Source: Synchiropus splendidus (Eukaryota > Chordata > Actinopteri > Syngnathiformes > Callionymidae). Taken from it: a stretch of DNA of 64,000 nucleotides. Shown piece by piece: positions 50,701 to 61,346 of this stretch (position 1 is its first letter; each line of letters begins with the position of its first letter). A program made the position numbers and the translations under genes. Below the pieces are notes generated by a model. The model was not told the DNA's origin and did no database searches. It saw nothing but the letters and a program-made list of their open reading frames with translations. The stretch lies in NCBI RefSeq assembly GCF_027744825.2, contig NC_071334.1, forward strand, positions 68,546,937 through 68,610,936, read 5' to 3'.

Positions 50701-53700
50701 ACGTCATCCGTCACAGGGATGTACAGGCTCAGCAGACACCTGTCCGTCTGTTAGCAGACCGGCGTGCCACAAGAGTCGATCCCCGGCCCACTACATCAAC
50801 ACACTCAGAACTAATGGAGGTGACACGTTCACGTTCCCTATGTCTTTGAATCCTACCTCAAATTGAAGAGGTACAAAAGGTTGATATTCATTTTCAAAAG
50901 ACTGTATTGGCTACACACTGCTCTATTTTAAGGGGAAAACAGAGAATAATACAGATAAATAACATGGATATACACTGGCTGACTGCTAAGAGCTCAGATC
51001 ACAGGCACATGACTTTCACTCAGAGCTGAAGGGGAAGTCACATTACAGATGCCTTTATAGAACACCAACATATCCACACATTCATTTGTGATTATCAACA
51101 CAGAATTGCAGCATCAAGTATGGCACTATTCACCCCAGATTGTGTGTTGATCAGCTTCCTGAAGAGGAACCCAAAGAGGCACTAGTCCAGACTAAACGTC
51201 TTCATCTCTTCAACGTCACCTCCGAGGCAGAACAGTGAAATGCCCATCAACAGCACACACACCTACCACTAGAATACGTAACGTTCCTCCAAAAAGGGTC
51301 AGACTTCTTCAGTGTGATCTCCTGGAGCTATTCTGCAAGCACCTCTTCTTGAGCATCAGTCAGAGGCCAATGTACTGTACACCGGGTGCAGAATATCTCC
51401 ACCCTCTACTTCGGACAAATGGATCTTCAGTCTGAGACCCATCTGGGACTCTTCAACATCTACAATCATGTGGTCCACGGCTCTCAGCATGAAGCTCAGC
51501 TTGTGTTGCAACTGGTTACACACTGAACACACATGCAAGTGCTATTTGCGACCTCAGTGAATGGTGTTGCCACTCTTCTAAAGACGGTGTTGTCCACACT
51601 TGAGTCAAAAAGGAAAGATACTAATGGAGGAGACAAGTTCAACTAGAAATGTTGAATATTTCATTAAAGCTCTTTCAAGAACTTCTGCTCTGACTCACAA
51701 CATGCCTAAAAGAATTGGCAGAAGCTATTTGGCATCATTTTCAACCCTTGAAAAGCTCTCCTGTGGACCACAACGCCATGAGTGGCGGCGAGGCTTATAA
51801 AATGCTTGTGAAGACACACACACACATACACATCAATCCGTCTCACACATGCATCACAGATTAACCAGCGCGAGCTTCCACATGTATAGTTACATCCCAG
51901 TTAGATGCCATACATATCAACCTTTGGACGCAGAGGCTGATGAAGGCGAACACGAACAAATGACAACAGCGCTCAACCCAAACAGGAACAAAATGAGGAC
52001 TCACCATCAGCTTTCGTCAGTCACTCACTAGCTACATTCAAATCTTAGTTGGACATGGCCTGCGCTCGTCGAAGCTCCTCCAGTCTCTGAGCCTCTGCCA
52101 GCTTCTCGTTGGCTCTTTAACTTCCACCAGCATCCACCGACACACAAACATGTGACAGCGCACACACTCATTCACACACTGAAGTGCGTCCTCCGAATGG
52201 ATTAGTCGTTCACCTTCTTCTATGAACAAATTCAGCCTGGGGCTTTGAGAAATCCACATACGAAGATCTTCAGAAAGATCAGATGTGAAGCTTAAATAAG
52301 AATGCTGACTTACCCTAATGACATGAGCCAGAATGAACACGCTATCATACAATACACACACGTCTTGGGACACACACACAGCCCTGCACACAAGGCAACT
52401 TGTCACCAGACCGCTGCCATGAATATTTTACAGGACGGAGCTTTGAAAGTTTAATATGGGCCTGTTAAACAGACGACACACATTCCATCCACGGAAAGTT
52501 CTACAGATGGAGCAGATTCAGGAACCCTGTGTTCATCACTTCTCATAGCAGAAGCTAGCGTTGACGGTGGGCCTGCTTCCAGAAATGGGTCACAGAGAGC
52601 AGCACCCAACTGCACAGGATCAAAGCATCAACCTGAAACATGCAGGTGTCACAAGAACCAGCAGCATGTCCTCCAGAGCTAACAATTGGGGGTCAGGAGG
52701 TATGGCGACACGGTGCCTCTCTTAGGATCTGGTTTCATCCTTGTTAGCTAGTCAGATTAATGTCAGTTGGTGTTGTAACCAAATGTGTTTCTCATCACTC
52801 CATTTTGGAGACAAGGCTCTCTCTAAAGAAGACGTGGGGAAGAGGAGCAACATGAGGAAGTGTGGAGACCTTACAAATACAACACATGGTCAAATGAAAT
52901 GTTCAGGAAACAGGGGAAAGCTTGAGCTTGTTGATAGACTCCTGCATGTGGCCTTCAGTAAGTTCTAACCAAAGCAGCATTCCTCAGGTTGGTGAACACT
53001 TCAGTCGTTGATCAGAGACTCTGATGATGCTTGCAGGGCATCAGAGGCTGATCAGCATCTTCACAAACCAACGGCTTCTGGCTCCCTAAAGTGGGTCATT
53101 GAAAAGGGAGCGCATCCGCCTGCGGGCATTCTGACACCAAATGTTGCTCAGAAGGAGCCATATGTTTCCAGTCTTCTGTGACAGCTCAGAGAGAAGAACA
53201 ACTCTTGACTGGTCTATCTTCAGGCAGTGAAACTGCCAGCCAGCATGCAACAGGAAATGTCGGGACAGCAGGGAGTCGCCTGTCATGTCACGTATGTTAA
53301 TGAGAGCCTGTGAATTATTTACTCTGCAAGCTAAAAACACTGAGCTGCAGCGAGTCAATTAGATCGCTCATGACATCTTAACAACCTCAGATTTGTCTTC
53401 ATGAATTCAGAGGAGCGAGCGCCACGGATGCTGACTGCCTCTTCACAGGAGGCACTGAAATGCTACCACTGCATCCACACATACTGAACCACATCACATC
53501 ATCGAGGCCTGGTTCAAAACCATCATAACCCTGCTTACATTATTCCAACAATCTAAACATGCAACTTTCCCCACATCTACAGAACACAAGCCACAGGTCT
53601 GTCTTTGTACATAGGAGGGGAATTCATCAGAGCAGGAAAAGAGCAGAGGAAAATGAAAGTGAACCTTGTGTCTCATCCGTTTATGTGTATTTCATATTTT

Positions 53701-55764
53701 AGTGAGTCAGTGTGAGTATGTTTTTTTCCACACAAAAACAGGGCAAACACTAATTCACATTTGTTTTGACAAGGTCGAGACCGAGCATGATGATGTCAGC
53801 AGGCTTCACAAATATGTCAGTCATATAAATATTTGTTGTGTATTCGGTGAGGTACAGGAACCTGAAAATTCCTCATGAATCATATCAAACACTAAAATAC
53901 GTTGATGTTCAGTAACTTTTAATTTAATTTACCGCCGCTGCTTTCCCCCTCTCATCACCTCCCCATCCTAATGTTCTGTTAATATCTGGCAGCATCCATG
54001 AGTTTTTCGTTTTCACTCCCTGAATCCAACATTTTTTAAATGTTTTCTTAAAATGAAGCAATTTATTTTATGTGCCTTAAATGTATTTCTATTGCACCTT
54101 GATTTACTCATGTATATAGGCAATATTTAATTTATATTCAAAACTACAAATATATACATATGTGTATGTGTGTATCTATATATATATATACACTTTAAGA
54201 AAAAGACACCTTATTAATACTTATTAGAGGATGTGAACTATGGGTTTATTTATTATATTTATTTATAGGATCATAACTTATGTTCCAAAGTTATCTGGGT
54301 TTCCAACCTGCCACGCGACATGAAGGAAGAGAGGGGGTGCAGGTCAGGCAACAGGGGTCACATCACAACAAATTGGAACAGATCAGTTCAACCAGGCCGA
54401 AGCTTGACGGGAGCTCAAGTTGAGCACACTGTACGGTGATTCACTGATGACACAACGATGTTTGCCCTTTTCTTATAGGGAAACTGGGAGGTTCATGTTT
54501 GAAAAAAGGGAGGTGTGGTAGGTACTGCTGGCTCAGGAATGCAGCTGTCATCATGCGGCGCATCAATAGCTTGATCAGGATCATAACTTCCCCGGGGAGA
54601 TTGATAAAACGATTCTTGACATTTCGCTCACACCTCATAGTTCCTAATGGAGATGGCTCGATACAATTTTTACACATCGGGCCTTGCTACCCTGAAGAGC
54701 TGATGGTAGCAACCTTTCACGCAGAGTGTCAATGGTTTGCCTGTGTACGTTGTGGCAAGTGAAACGGAGGAACCAAGAGCAAGTCTGGGAAACCCAGGCC
54801 CATCCACGGGATCAGATCCGAGGTCCAAATGTAATCACAAAGGTGAATCATTATACAAACAAGCATTCAGCAATACAGAAACACACAAAGACGCTGTGAA
54901 AATAAAGTGAGTTGAAATTGAAGCAGCACACTATAGAAAATGTCACAGGACACCACAGACTCAGAACATCGAGAGCATCCACCAGCAGATGTTCAAGGAC
55001 CTCAGCTGCCTCCAAAAAACAAGGACAAGGTTATTACACCGTTTTCTTCCAGTTTTGTTTGACTTAGCTTGGGAGTGTTATTAGAGTTGGCATTTGCTTC
55101 AGTGACTAGTTTAACGAACACTTTTAGACTTTTCAAACAGTTCATACAGCTGACTCAACAATCGGAGCTGCTCAGGGAAATGAAATCACGTGACGTGATG
55201 ATGGACTTATGGTTTCCTGTGTGATAGTTCACTTCAACAAAAATGCTGATTCACTGTTGTCCACAAACAGACGACAGCAAGCAACAGTTCACAGTTTGAT
55301 TTGTAACCTTATATAAACACTTGGAGCCATTTCTGGTGGATCATTCATGACATCAGTGCAACAGTCAGAAAACTTGCTGACGTTAAATGACTGGTGAATG
55401 ATGTTTTGTTGACAAGACACTCACACGACTGAAGGGAGACACTTTCAGGTCGCGTGGATAAAGCCATAAAGAGAATGTCGATCAGGGTTAATGTGTATCA
55501 GTTGAATGTTATGCTAACTGGCGAGCTAACACCTGCCTCCAAACAGACCACACTCCCACAAGTCACAAAACACTGGCATCTTCCTGACGAAAGTCAGACA
55601 GCAAAACGCCGAAACATGCGAGGATAACGAGTAAAACACTGTCGTTATTGTCAGTTGTCAGGCGGCAAGTTCAAGCTAAAGTTGCTAACTTTGCTAACCT
55701 ACGTTACCTGAAAAGGGTTGTCAAGTTCCGGGTCCGCGAAGGGGTTGCTTTCAACGCCCGACAT
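47776..55764 (-). CDS. scamp1: Secretory carrier-associated membrane protein 1 (9 exons)
   Basis: SCAMP1 is a four-pass protein of post-Golgi recycling and secretory vesicles. Coding exons in transcript order: 55764-55708, 50296-50219, 49664-49563, 49501-49390, 49304-49176, 48515-48356, 48293-48192, 48107-47990, 47925-47776 (stop 47778-47776). They total 1008 nt, 335 aa; human is 338. The cytosolic N-terminus has three NPF motifs (residues 7-9, 16-18, 38-40) that bind EH-domain endocytic proteins. It is followed by the coiled-coil [22 protein letters not shown], then KNNWPPLP and four membrane segments. The conserved [11 protein letters not shown] amphipathic peptide sits between TM2 and TM3. 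The C-terminal tail has [10 protein letters not shown] and ends KEQI. The donor after the coiled-coil exon is weak (GTCTGT). Intron 1 is 5.4 kb. The gene is convergent with lhfpl2 and divergent from ap3b1. Confidence 0.96.
50297..55707 (-). other. scamp1: scamp1 intron 1, 5.4 kb
   Basis: This is non-coding as far as can be read. It contains a short TATATA tract at about 54177-54191 and a coding-like minus-strand segment at 52045-52114, listed separately. No transposon with recognisable coding remains was seen. Confidence 0.6.
52045..52114 (-). other. Coding-like segment of unknown origin (possible terminal exon or pseudogene scrap)
   Basis: The minus strand reads [20 protein letters not shown], then N and a stop (TAA 52047-52045), a helical, charged pattern typical of real coiled-coil C-termini. 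Preceded by AAG, it has at best a weak splice acceptor. It lies in scamp1 intron 1 on the scamp1 strand, so it could be an alternative last exon or the relic of a retrocopied gene. I do not recognise the protein. Confidence 0.2.
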
Positions 55765-55960
55765 CCTGAGCTCGTTGTTCTGAGTCCTGTTCAACTTTAC
55801 GGCTTCAAATCATTCAAAAAAAAAAGCCGTCACGATTGCGAGGTCGCCGCCGTCAGGTGTCAGCTGAGAGTCCACACGGAAGACGTCACACCGGATGTAG
55901 AGCGAATCAACAGGATGCTGGCTCGCGACGCCAACACGAAGAATGTCACTATTTATATGG
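55765..55960 (-). promoter_or_regulatory. scamp1: scamp1 5' UTR and promoter region (approximate)
   Basis: The bases immediately upstream of the scamp1 ATG on the minus strand are CpG-containing and GC-richer than the AT-rich DNA that begins at about 55970. This fits a 5' UTR plus core promoter. A 108-codon plus-strand frame across this block is taken as an antisense shadow of scamp1 exon 1. No TATA box was seen, and the transcription start is not determinable. Confidence 0.35.
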
Positions 55961-55965
55961 TCAAA

Positions 55966-56165
55966 AAAAGGTAATGTAATATAAATTACTTTATTTATTA
56001 ACTAATAAGTCTACTACTAATTCTATTCATAACTGACGTTCAAAAAAGATAATGTAATATATAATAAACATAATAACAACTTTATTATATTTAATAATGT
56101 TATATTAAATAATTTATTTATTAACTTCTAAGTCTACTACCAATTCTATTCATAATTGACGTACA
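55966..56165 (+). repeat. Tandem duplication with AT-rich insertion, upstream of scamp1
   Basis: Copy 1 (55966-56040) and copy 2 (56043-56165) both begin AATGTAATATA and both contain TTTATTTATTAACT, then TAAGTCTACTAC(T/C)AATTCTAT and TCATAA(C/T)TGACGT. Copy 2 carries an extra AT-rich segment of about 45 bases between the halves. It lies just outside the scamp1 promoter. Confidence 0.8.
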
Positions 56166-56189
56166 AATAAAGCAAACGAACTACACTGT

Positions 56190-56520
56190 ATGTTTGAGTC
56201 AGCGATGAAGATACTGAGGTTTACTGAAGACAGGACAAGATCAGAAACGGACGAGCAGAGAAAGTTAGAGAAAGTTAGGGAGGACAGATGGTTTGGACTC
56301 GTGGAGATGATGATCAGCATTTTATTTTATTTTATTTTATTTTATTTTATTTTATTTTATTTTATTATATTTATTAACAGCACTTTATTTCGGAGCACTT
56401 TCCTAGTTGGTGAACCCCCACTGACCATGGCAATAAATTCTATTCTGATTCTGATTTTGAAGAATGTTGTAGATGATGCAGAGGAAGACACCCAGTGAGG
56501 TTCATGATGGATGAAGCTAG
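56190..56520 (+). mobile_element. RTE-like LINE remnant interrupted by an L2-like 3' tail
   Basis: 56190-56315 (AGCGATGAAGATACTGAGGT, later GGACAGATGGTTTGGACTCG) resembles RTE 3' sequence. It seems to resume at about 56460 (GTAGATGATGCAGAGGAAGA). Between them lie a (TTTTA)n tract and a block ending GCAATAAATTCTATTCTGATTCTGATT, which has the ending typical of L2-type LINE tails. This suggests a later insertion into the RTE fragment; boundaries are approximate. Confidence 0.4.
56320..56366 (+). repeat. (TTTTA)n microsatellite
   Basis: About nine perfect TTTTA units at the left edge of the L2-like tail inserted in the RTE remnant. Confidence 0.9.
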
Positions 56521-56789
56521 TGGGACGAGATGCAAATCAAGAAAGGTGAAGATGAAGGGTTTGTTGTGGAAATGACAGTACGAAGTAATTCATTCATGGA
56601 AGGGTGCTTTTGCCTGGACTTTTGAAACATCTACATTGTTTGTGCATAAATAATGGAGATGTTTTGATAAATCCTGACATGAGATTAATTAGACCAAAGT
56701 ATCAGCTTTAATGGAAAATTAAATAAACATCAGATATTAAAAATGCCACTTAGGTTAGCATTTATGTAACATTTAATACATAAATTTGA

Positions 56790-57860
56790 TAGATGAAACT
56801 GACAGAGATGCAGGTCGATGTCTTTGTGTCCTGGATTAAGCACTCCCTGACGGGTAGACCACAGTACGTGCGCCTGCAGGACTCTGTGTCGGACACAGTA
56901 GTTTGTAATACCGGGGCACCACAGGGAACTGTTCTCTCTCCATTCCTCTTCACCATTTACACTACGGACTTGAACTATCAGTCAGAGACTTGCCACCTTC
57001 AGAAGTTGTCTGATGACTCTGCCATATTTGGAAGTATCAGCAAGGGTGAGGAGACTGAGTACAGGGCTGTGGTGGAGGACTTTGTTTCTTGTTGTGAGTT
57101 GAACCATCTGCAGCTCAATGTGGCAAGTCCAAAGAACTTGTGTTGGACCTAAGGACGACCAAGTTTCCATCCAGGGGGGGTCATTGTGGATATGGTCGAA
57201 GACTATAAATATCTTGGGGTTCACATAGACAATAAACTGGACTGGGCTCGGAACACCCTTTACAAAAATGATCAGAGTCGTCTCTACTTTTTGAGGAGGC
57301 TCAGGTCCTTCAATGTCTGCAGGACAATGCTGAGGATGTTTCATGAGTCGGTGGTGTCCAGTGCAATTCTGTTGGCTGTGGTTTGCTGGGGCAGCAGATG
57401 AACGGCGGCGAGCACTAACTGACTCAATAGACTCATCCGCAAACCTGGTGATGTGGTGGGGGTGAAACTGGACTCCTTGGAGACGGTTATGCAGAGAAGG
57501 ATGCTCCTGAAACTAAGGAGCATCCTGGACATCACCCACCGCCTCCATCAGGTCCTGGTCCAATACAGTAGCACATGGACCAACAGACTGAGACTGCCCA
57601 ACTCCTTTCTTCCTGTGGCTATAAAAACGTACAATTCGTCCCTGAAAAAAGTACAATGAAGGTTTTTTTTGGCACATTTTCTTTTCTTGAACTGCATTTG
57701 TTGCACATTGTTTTTTTAAGATCTTTTGTATCACTTTTTTTGCACTTTATAATCTTATTTCTTGAAAATTTATTGTGATATGTTGTGTACAGAGCATGTT
57801 ACAAACACAATTTCCCTTGGGATTAATAAAGTTTTTTTAATTCTGATTCTGATGAAATGC
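56790..57860 (+). mobile_element. L2-like (Maui-type) LINE, 5'-truncated and frameshifted
   Basis: This is a reverse-transcriptase C-terminal region. Frame 56793-57152 shows APQGTVLSPFLFTIYTTDL and the active-site-like LSDDSAIFGSI (usual form F/YSDDSAI). After a frameshift near 57125, another frame reads EDYKYLGVHIDNKLDW, then SRLYFLRRLRSFNVCR and SAILLAVVCWG. Further frames carry NRLIRKAGDVVGVKL, RRMLLKLRSILDITH and SFLPVAIKTYN. It ends in GGGATTAATAAAG and a TTCTGATTCTGAT tail typical of L2 3' ends. There is no 5' endonuclease half, and frame breaks show it is dead. It lies between scamp1 and ap3b1. Confidence 0.8.
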
Positions 57861-58139
57861 ATCTGGATTAGACACCTCCAATATGTTTCACTTTCAAAAC
57901 ATATCTTTTGACATAATATTTGCGCCGAATTCTAAAGTGTGCAGGGCAATAATAGCTTCGGTATTCGGCGGCTGAAGATCAAATATTTTTAATTTCCTTT
58001 ATCTATTTGCGGTATTTGAAAATGTCAATAGACAGACTTCAGTGCAGTGTTGCCCCGTCAACAGAGTTTTCGTAGATCTAGTATTTCCAGATCTGCACTC
58101 TACTGTGTGCTCCGAGGGCTGTGCTTCTAGAATACTTAG

Positions 58140-58324
58140 TTCTATGTCTTTCGTGTCATGTGACAGCCAGCTCACACTTCCGCTACTGCGTGGAAAACTT
58201 GGTGGAAATCTCGGAGAACTTTAACTTGCTCCTTACATTTCCTCCTTAAATGAGGCATTTCTGGAGTTAAATAACCGCACAGGAAGTTTCAACGTCTTGC
58301 ATTTGGCTTTATTAAAGGGTTAGC
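58140..58324 (+). promoter_or_regulatory. ap3b1: ap3b1 proximal promoter / 5' UTR (approximate)
   Basis: The bases before the ap3b1 ATG include ETS-like CTTCCG (about 58177) and CAGGAAGT (about 58281) motifs, common at TATA-less housekeeping promoters. The transcription start is not determinable from sequence. Confidence 0.3.
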
Positions 58325-58458
58325 ATGTCGACTACCGCCTTGTACAACGACCACGGAGGAGCGGAGGCTGCCGTGGAGGCTGGGCAGGAGAGCGCCCCGA
58401 CCTCCTCCTCCGGCTCCGCCGGGGCTGCCTTCGGACTGTTCAGCGCCGACTTTAAAAA
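58325..58458 (+). CDS. ap3b1: AP-3 complex subunit beta-1, first coding exon (partial gene)
   Basis: AP3B1 is the ubiquitous beta subunit of the AP-3 adaptor, which sorts cargo from endosomes and Golgi to lysosomes and lysosome-related organelles. This exon encodes 44 codons plus two bases, from MSTTALYNDHGGAEAAVE to FGLFSADFK, then a GTAAGA donor at 58459. The FGLFS(A/S)D(F/L)KK stretch, preceded by an acidic, Ser/Ala/Gly-rich leader, matches the start of vertebrate AP3B1 as remembered. The position next to scamp1 agrees with mammalian gene order. I could not find exon 2 in the remaining 5.5 kb, so the rest of the gene lies downstream of the window. Whether it is the a or b teleost copy is unknown. 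Confidence 0.85.
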
Positions 58459-58568
58459 GTAAGACACCTCTACACACTTTGCCTTTGGTCTCCGGCGCTA
58501 ATTCTTTATGTCAGTTCTTGTTTTGGGGGCGGTGTAAACTTTACGTGGCGGAGTGGAGTGTAGCTTTT

Positions 58569-58594
58569 CTGAGAAGCTAGCAGTAGCTTCTCAG
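58569..58594. other. Perfect 11-bp inverted repeat, 4-base loop
   Basis: Arms CTGAGAAGCTA and TAGCTTCTCAG around GCAG, 110 bases after the ap3b1 exon 1 donor, so it would be transcribed in intron 1. Confidence 0.85.
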
Positions 58595-59302
58595 CATCAA
58601 GACTAGCTGTGATGGCGACGAGACTTTTTAACCTATCAACCCTCATTGTTCACTAAAGATAGTTCAATGCTGCGCTTAAACAATCTCATCAACATTTTAA
58701 GAGTGACACGTGAGTTCAGATAACCAAACAGTACCACGGTGTTTACTAAGTATCTCAAAAGTACAAAGCTTGTGTTGTAGTACTTCGATTTTAAAAATAT
58801 TCCCATTGTGTCCACTTATTTATTTCATGAAATGCATCTCTGCCTATAAATGAGATCACAAGGTGTGTCAGAGCCTGAGTAACAGTGTGGTTTTCCACCA
58901 ACATCTGCACCAAACTGACCTGACCAATGAGGCTTTATTGATCTTAAAAACATCAGCGGACGACGAGGATCACAGCCTTGAAGGACAGTTCATGTGTTTC
59001 AAAGACAGCTAGTATTCGGTCACAACTTTACAACTTGGTACAAAAGACACCAAATATGTTCCATATAGACTAGTGATGGTCTTCCTGGTACATCTAGCCA
59101 TTGTCTCCTCCACACAGTTCTATTTCCTAGCCCTGACTGAGCCAGCCTTGTCCAGCACCAGCTCAGCAGCGTCTGAGATGCAACTGTAGCTCTGTTCTGA
59201 GTCTCACGGATGGACAAACTCATCTCCAATCACAAAGATAGACAGACCCCTGTTGTCTGTGTTGGGCCCAATAAAATCTGTTTAATCTTTTTCCTCAAAG
59301 TC

Positions 59303-59354
59303 CATCTATGTATGTATGTATCTATCTATCTATGTATCTATCTATCTATCTATC
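59303..59354 (+). repeat. (CTAT)n / (TATG)n tetranucleotide repeat
   Basis: Tandem CTAT with interspersed TATG units in ap3b1 intron 1. Confidence 0.9.
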
Positions 59355-60159
59355 AGTTCCCCAGTTCACCTGGCATCTAGAAGTATACTGAAATCAAGAC
59401 TCCACGTCTGCACTCTGAACGCACAAGTGGGTCAGCAACAATCACCATCAGATGATTCTCGATGTAGGGAGCTGTGATTTCACATTCCAAGCATTTCTTA
59501 GTCATTTTTCCTGAGCTCCTTTAAAGAAGAGTCACTCCTTTGATGATCACATTTCTATACTTGAGCACTCTTTCTGTTGTCGGTTCTGGAAATTTCATTC
59601 AGTGTGACTTGGTCTTTAAATAGATTTCTCTTCAAAGCAGCGTGTTCACATGGTAGCACACACAGCACACGTGCCACTATGGCAGACACAGAGCTCACTT
59701 CTTGCCATCCCCTTTATACATGTGCAACCCCTGTCACAGTTCAAAGTATCACTCCCCCACTGTGCTCAATTGGAAAAATTGAGTTTGTTATTGAATGTAC
59801 GTGAAGACCAAAACTCTCTCCAGAGTTTGAGCAGCGTGTTCAGTAACTCAAGGAGGGCTTGTTTTATCCATCACTGTCTCATTTTAATGAGTGATTGTTC
59901 TTAAGCACTTATCCACTTCCAAATAAGCATTGGTTTCTCCAACAAACAACTATCGCTGCTGTTGTGACTGCAAATACTGCCATGAGCTTCTGCTCCTGCG
60001 AGTCTGTCTGTCAAAAATTGCCTTCTGGCCCAGCTTCTTTTTGGCCCAAGCACTGTAAAGCTGCTGACTTGCTGACCTCTGCTTCCCTTTTATCCTGATT
60101 GAGCTACAACTTTTGTTTACTGATGCTGGTGTGAGATGGAGGCCATGTCTGTGTCAGAG

Positions 60160-61290
60160 GGCTATTGGTGCAAGCCCACACCTACGTGTTCAGGTATTGG
60201 ATGCAGAGACTTGGAATTGTTGCATATTAATGTTGTGATGGCTTCATTTAATGGAGACTGATGAATAATAGTTGGGTTAATGTGGTAATGAGAACCATGA
60301 CAGTAGGAGAAAATGGCATCACTGACACACTTGGGATCTTTGTCTTGTTGGAAGGTGAACTGTTGGCTGAGTCTAAGCTCCAGAGCACTCTTCCAGGATT
60401 TCTCTGAACATGGCTGAATTGATCCTTCCTTCAATTGCAACCAGTCGTCAGCTGAAAACACCCCCACAGCATGATCTTGCTGCCACCATGCTTCACTGTA
60501 GGGATGGTATTGGGCAGAATTGAGGCCAGAAAGTCCAATGTTGGTCTCATCAGCCAAGAGAATCTTATTCCTCAAAGTCTGGGAGTCCTTCATTTGTTTT
60601 TTGCCAAACTCCATGCGGGCTTTCATATGTCTTGCACTGACGAGAGGCTTCCGTCAAGCCACTCTGCCATATAGGCCCGACAGATGGAGGGCTGCAGTGA
60701 TTGTTGTCTTTCTGGAACTTTGTCCCACCTCCTTACTGCATCTCTGGAGCTTAGCCACAGCGATCTTAGGGTTTTTCTTGACCTCCCGCACCAATGCTCT
60801 TCGCCCACGATTGCTCAGTTTGGATGTAGGTCTACGGAGAGTTCTGGTGGTCCCAACTGGTGGTGTAACCTTGGCCAGATCTGTGCCTACCCACAATTCT
60901 GTCTCTGAGCTCTTCAGGCAGTTCATTCGACCTCATGGTTCTTATTTGCTCTGAAATGCACTGGGAGCTGTCAGGTGTCTAGTATTGACTGGTGTGTCCC
61001 TTTCCTGATGCTCACACAGCTGGACTCCAATAAAGGAGTAGAACTGTACCAAGGAGTATCAGAAGAAATGGGCAGCATATGAGTTAAATGTATCACAGCA
61101 AAGTGGTCATAATACTTATGACCATGTAATGTTTTAGTTTTTCTGTTTTACATACTTATTGTTTGTACGTATTGTTTCTGCATTTTCCATCAAGATGGGG
61201 TCGTTTGTCAACCTTATTGAGGAATAAAATAACTTTTTTTGATTTTAGCAATTATTTGCAATGTACCAAAGAGTGAGAAATGTAGGTGTC

Positions 61291-61295
<5 letters not shown>
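60160..61295 (-). mobile_element. Degenerate Tc1/mariner-like transposon
   Basis: Read on the minus strand, 60926-60654 encodes a Tc1 transposase DNA-binding part (LSNRGRRALVREVKKNPKIA, SSRKTTITAALHLSGLYGR) and 60626-60162 the catalytic part (DETNIGLSGLNS, GVFSADDW, LELRLSQQFTFQQDKDPK). Two frames and missing segments show it is inactive. Beyond the transposase start, 60960-61290 has the usual Tc1 flank: GGACTCCAATAAAGG, AATACTTATGACCATGT, GAGGAATAAAATAACTTTTT and ACCAAAGAGTGAGAAATGTA, ending at TA. A matching left inverted repeat was not found near 60000-60170, so that end is lost or strongly diverged. It lies in ap3b1 intron 1. Confidence 0.8.

Positions 61296-61343
<48 letters not shown>
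61294..61343 (+). repeat. (TA)n microsatellite abutting the Tc1 element
   Basis: 50 bases of perfect AT/TA dinucleotide starting exactly where the Tc1-like right end stops. Tc1 elements insert at TA, so the tract may have grown from, or served as, the target site. Confidence 0.95.

Positions 61344-61346
<3 letters not shown>

Noticed and set aside
55648..55974. 108-codon plus-strand frame
   Set aside because: Antisense to scamp1 exon 1 and promoter; no family resemblance.
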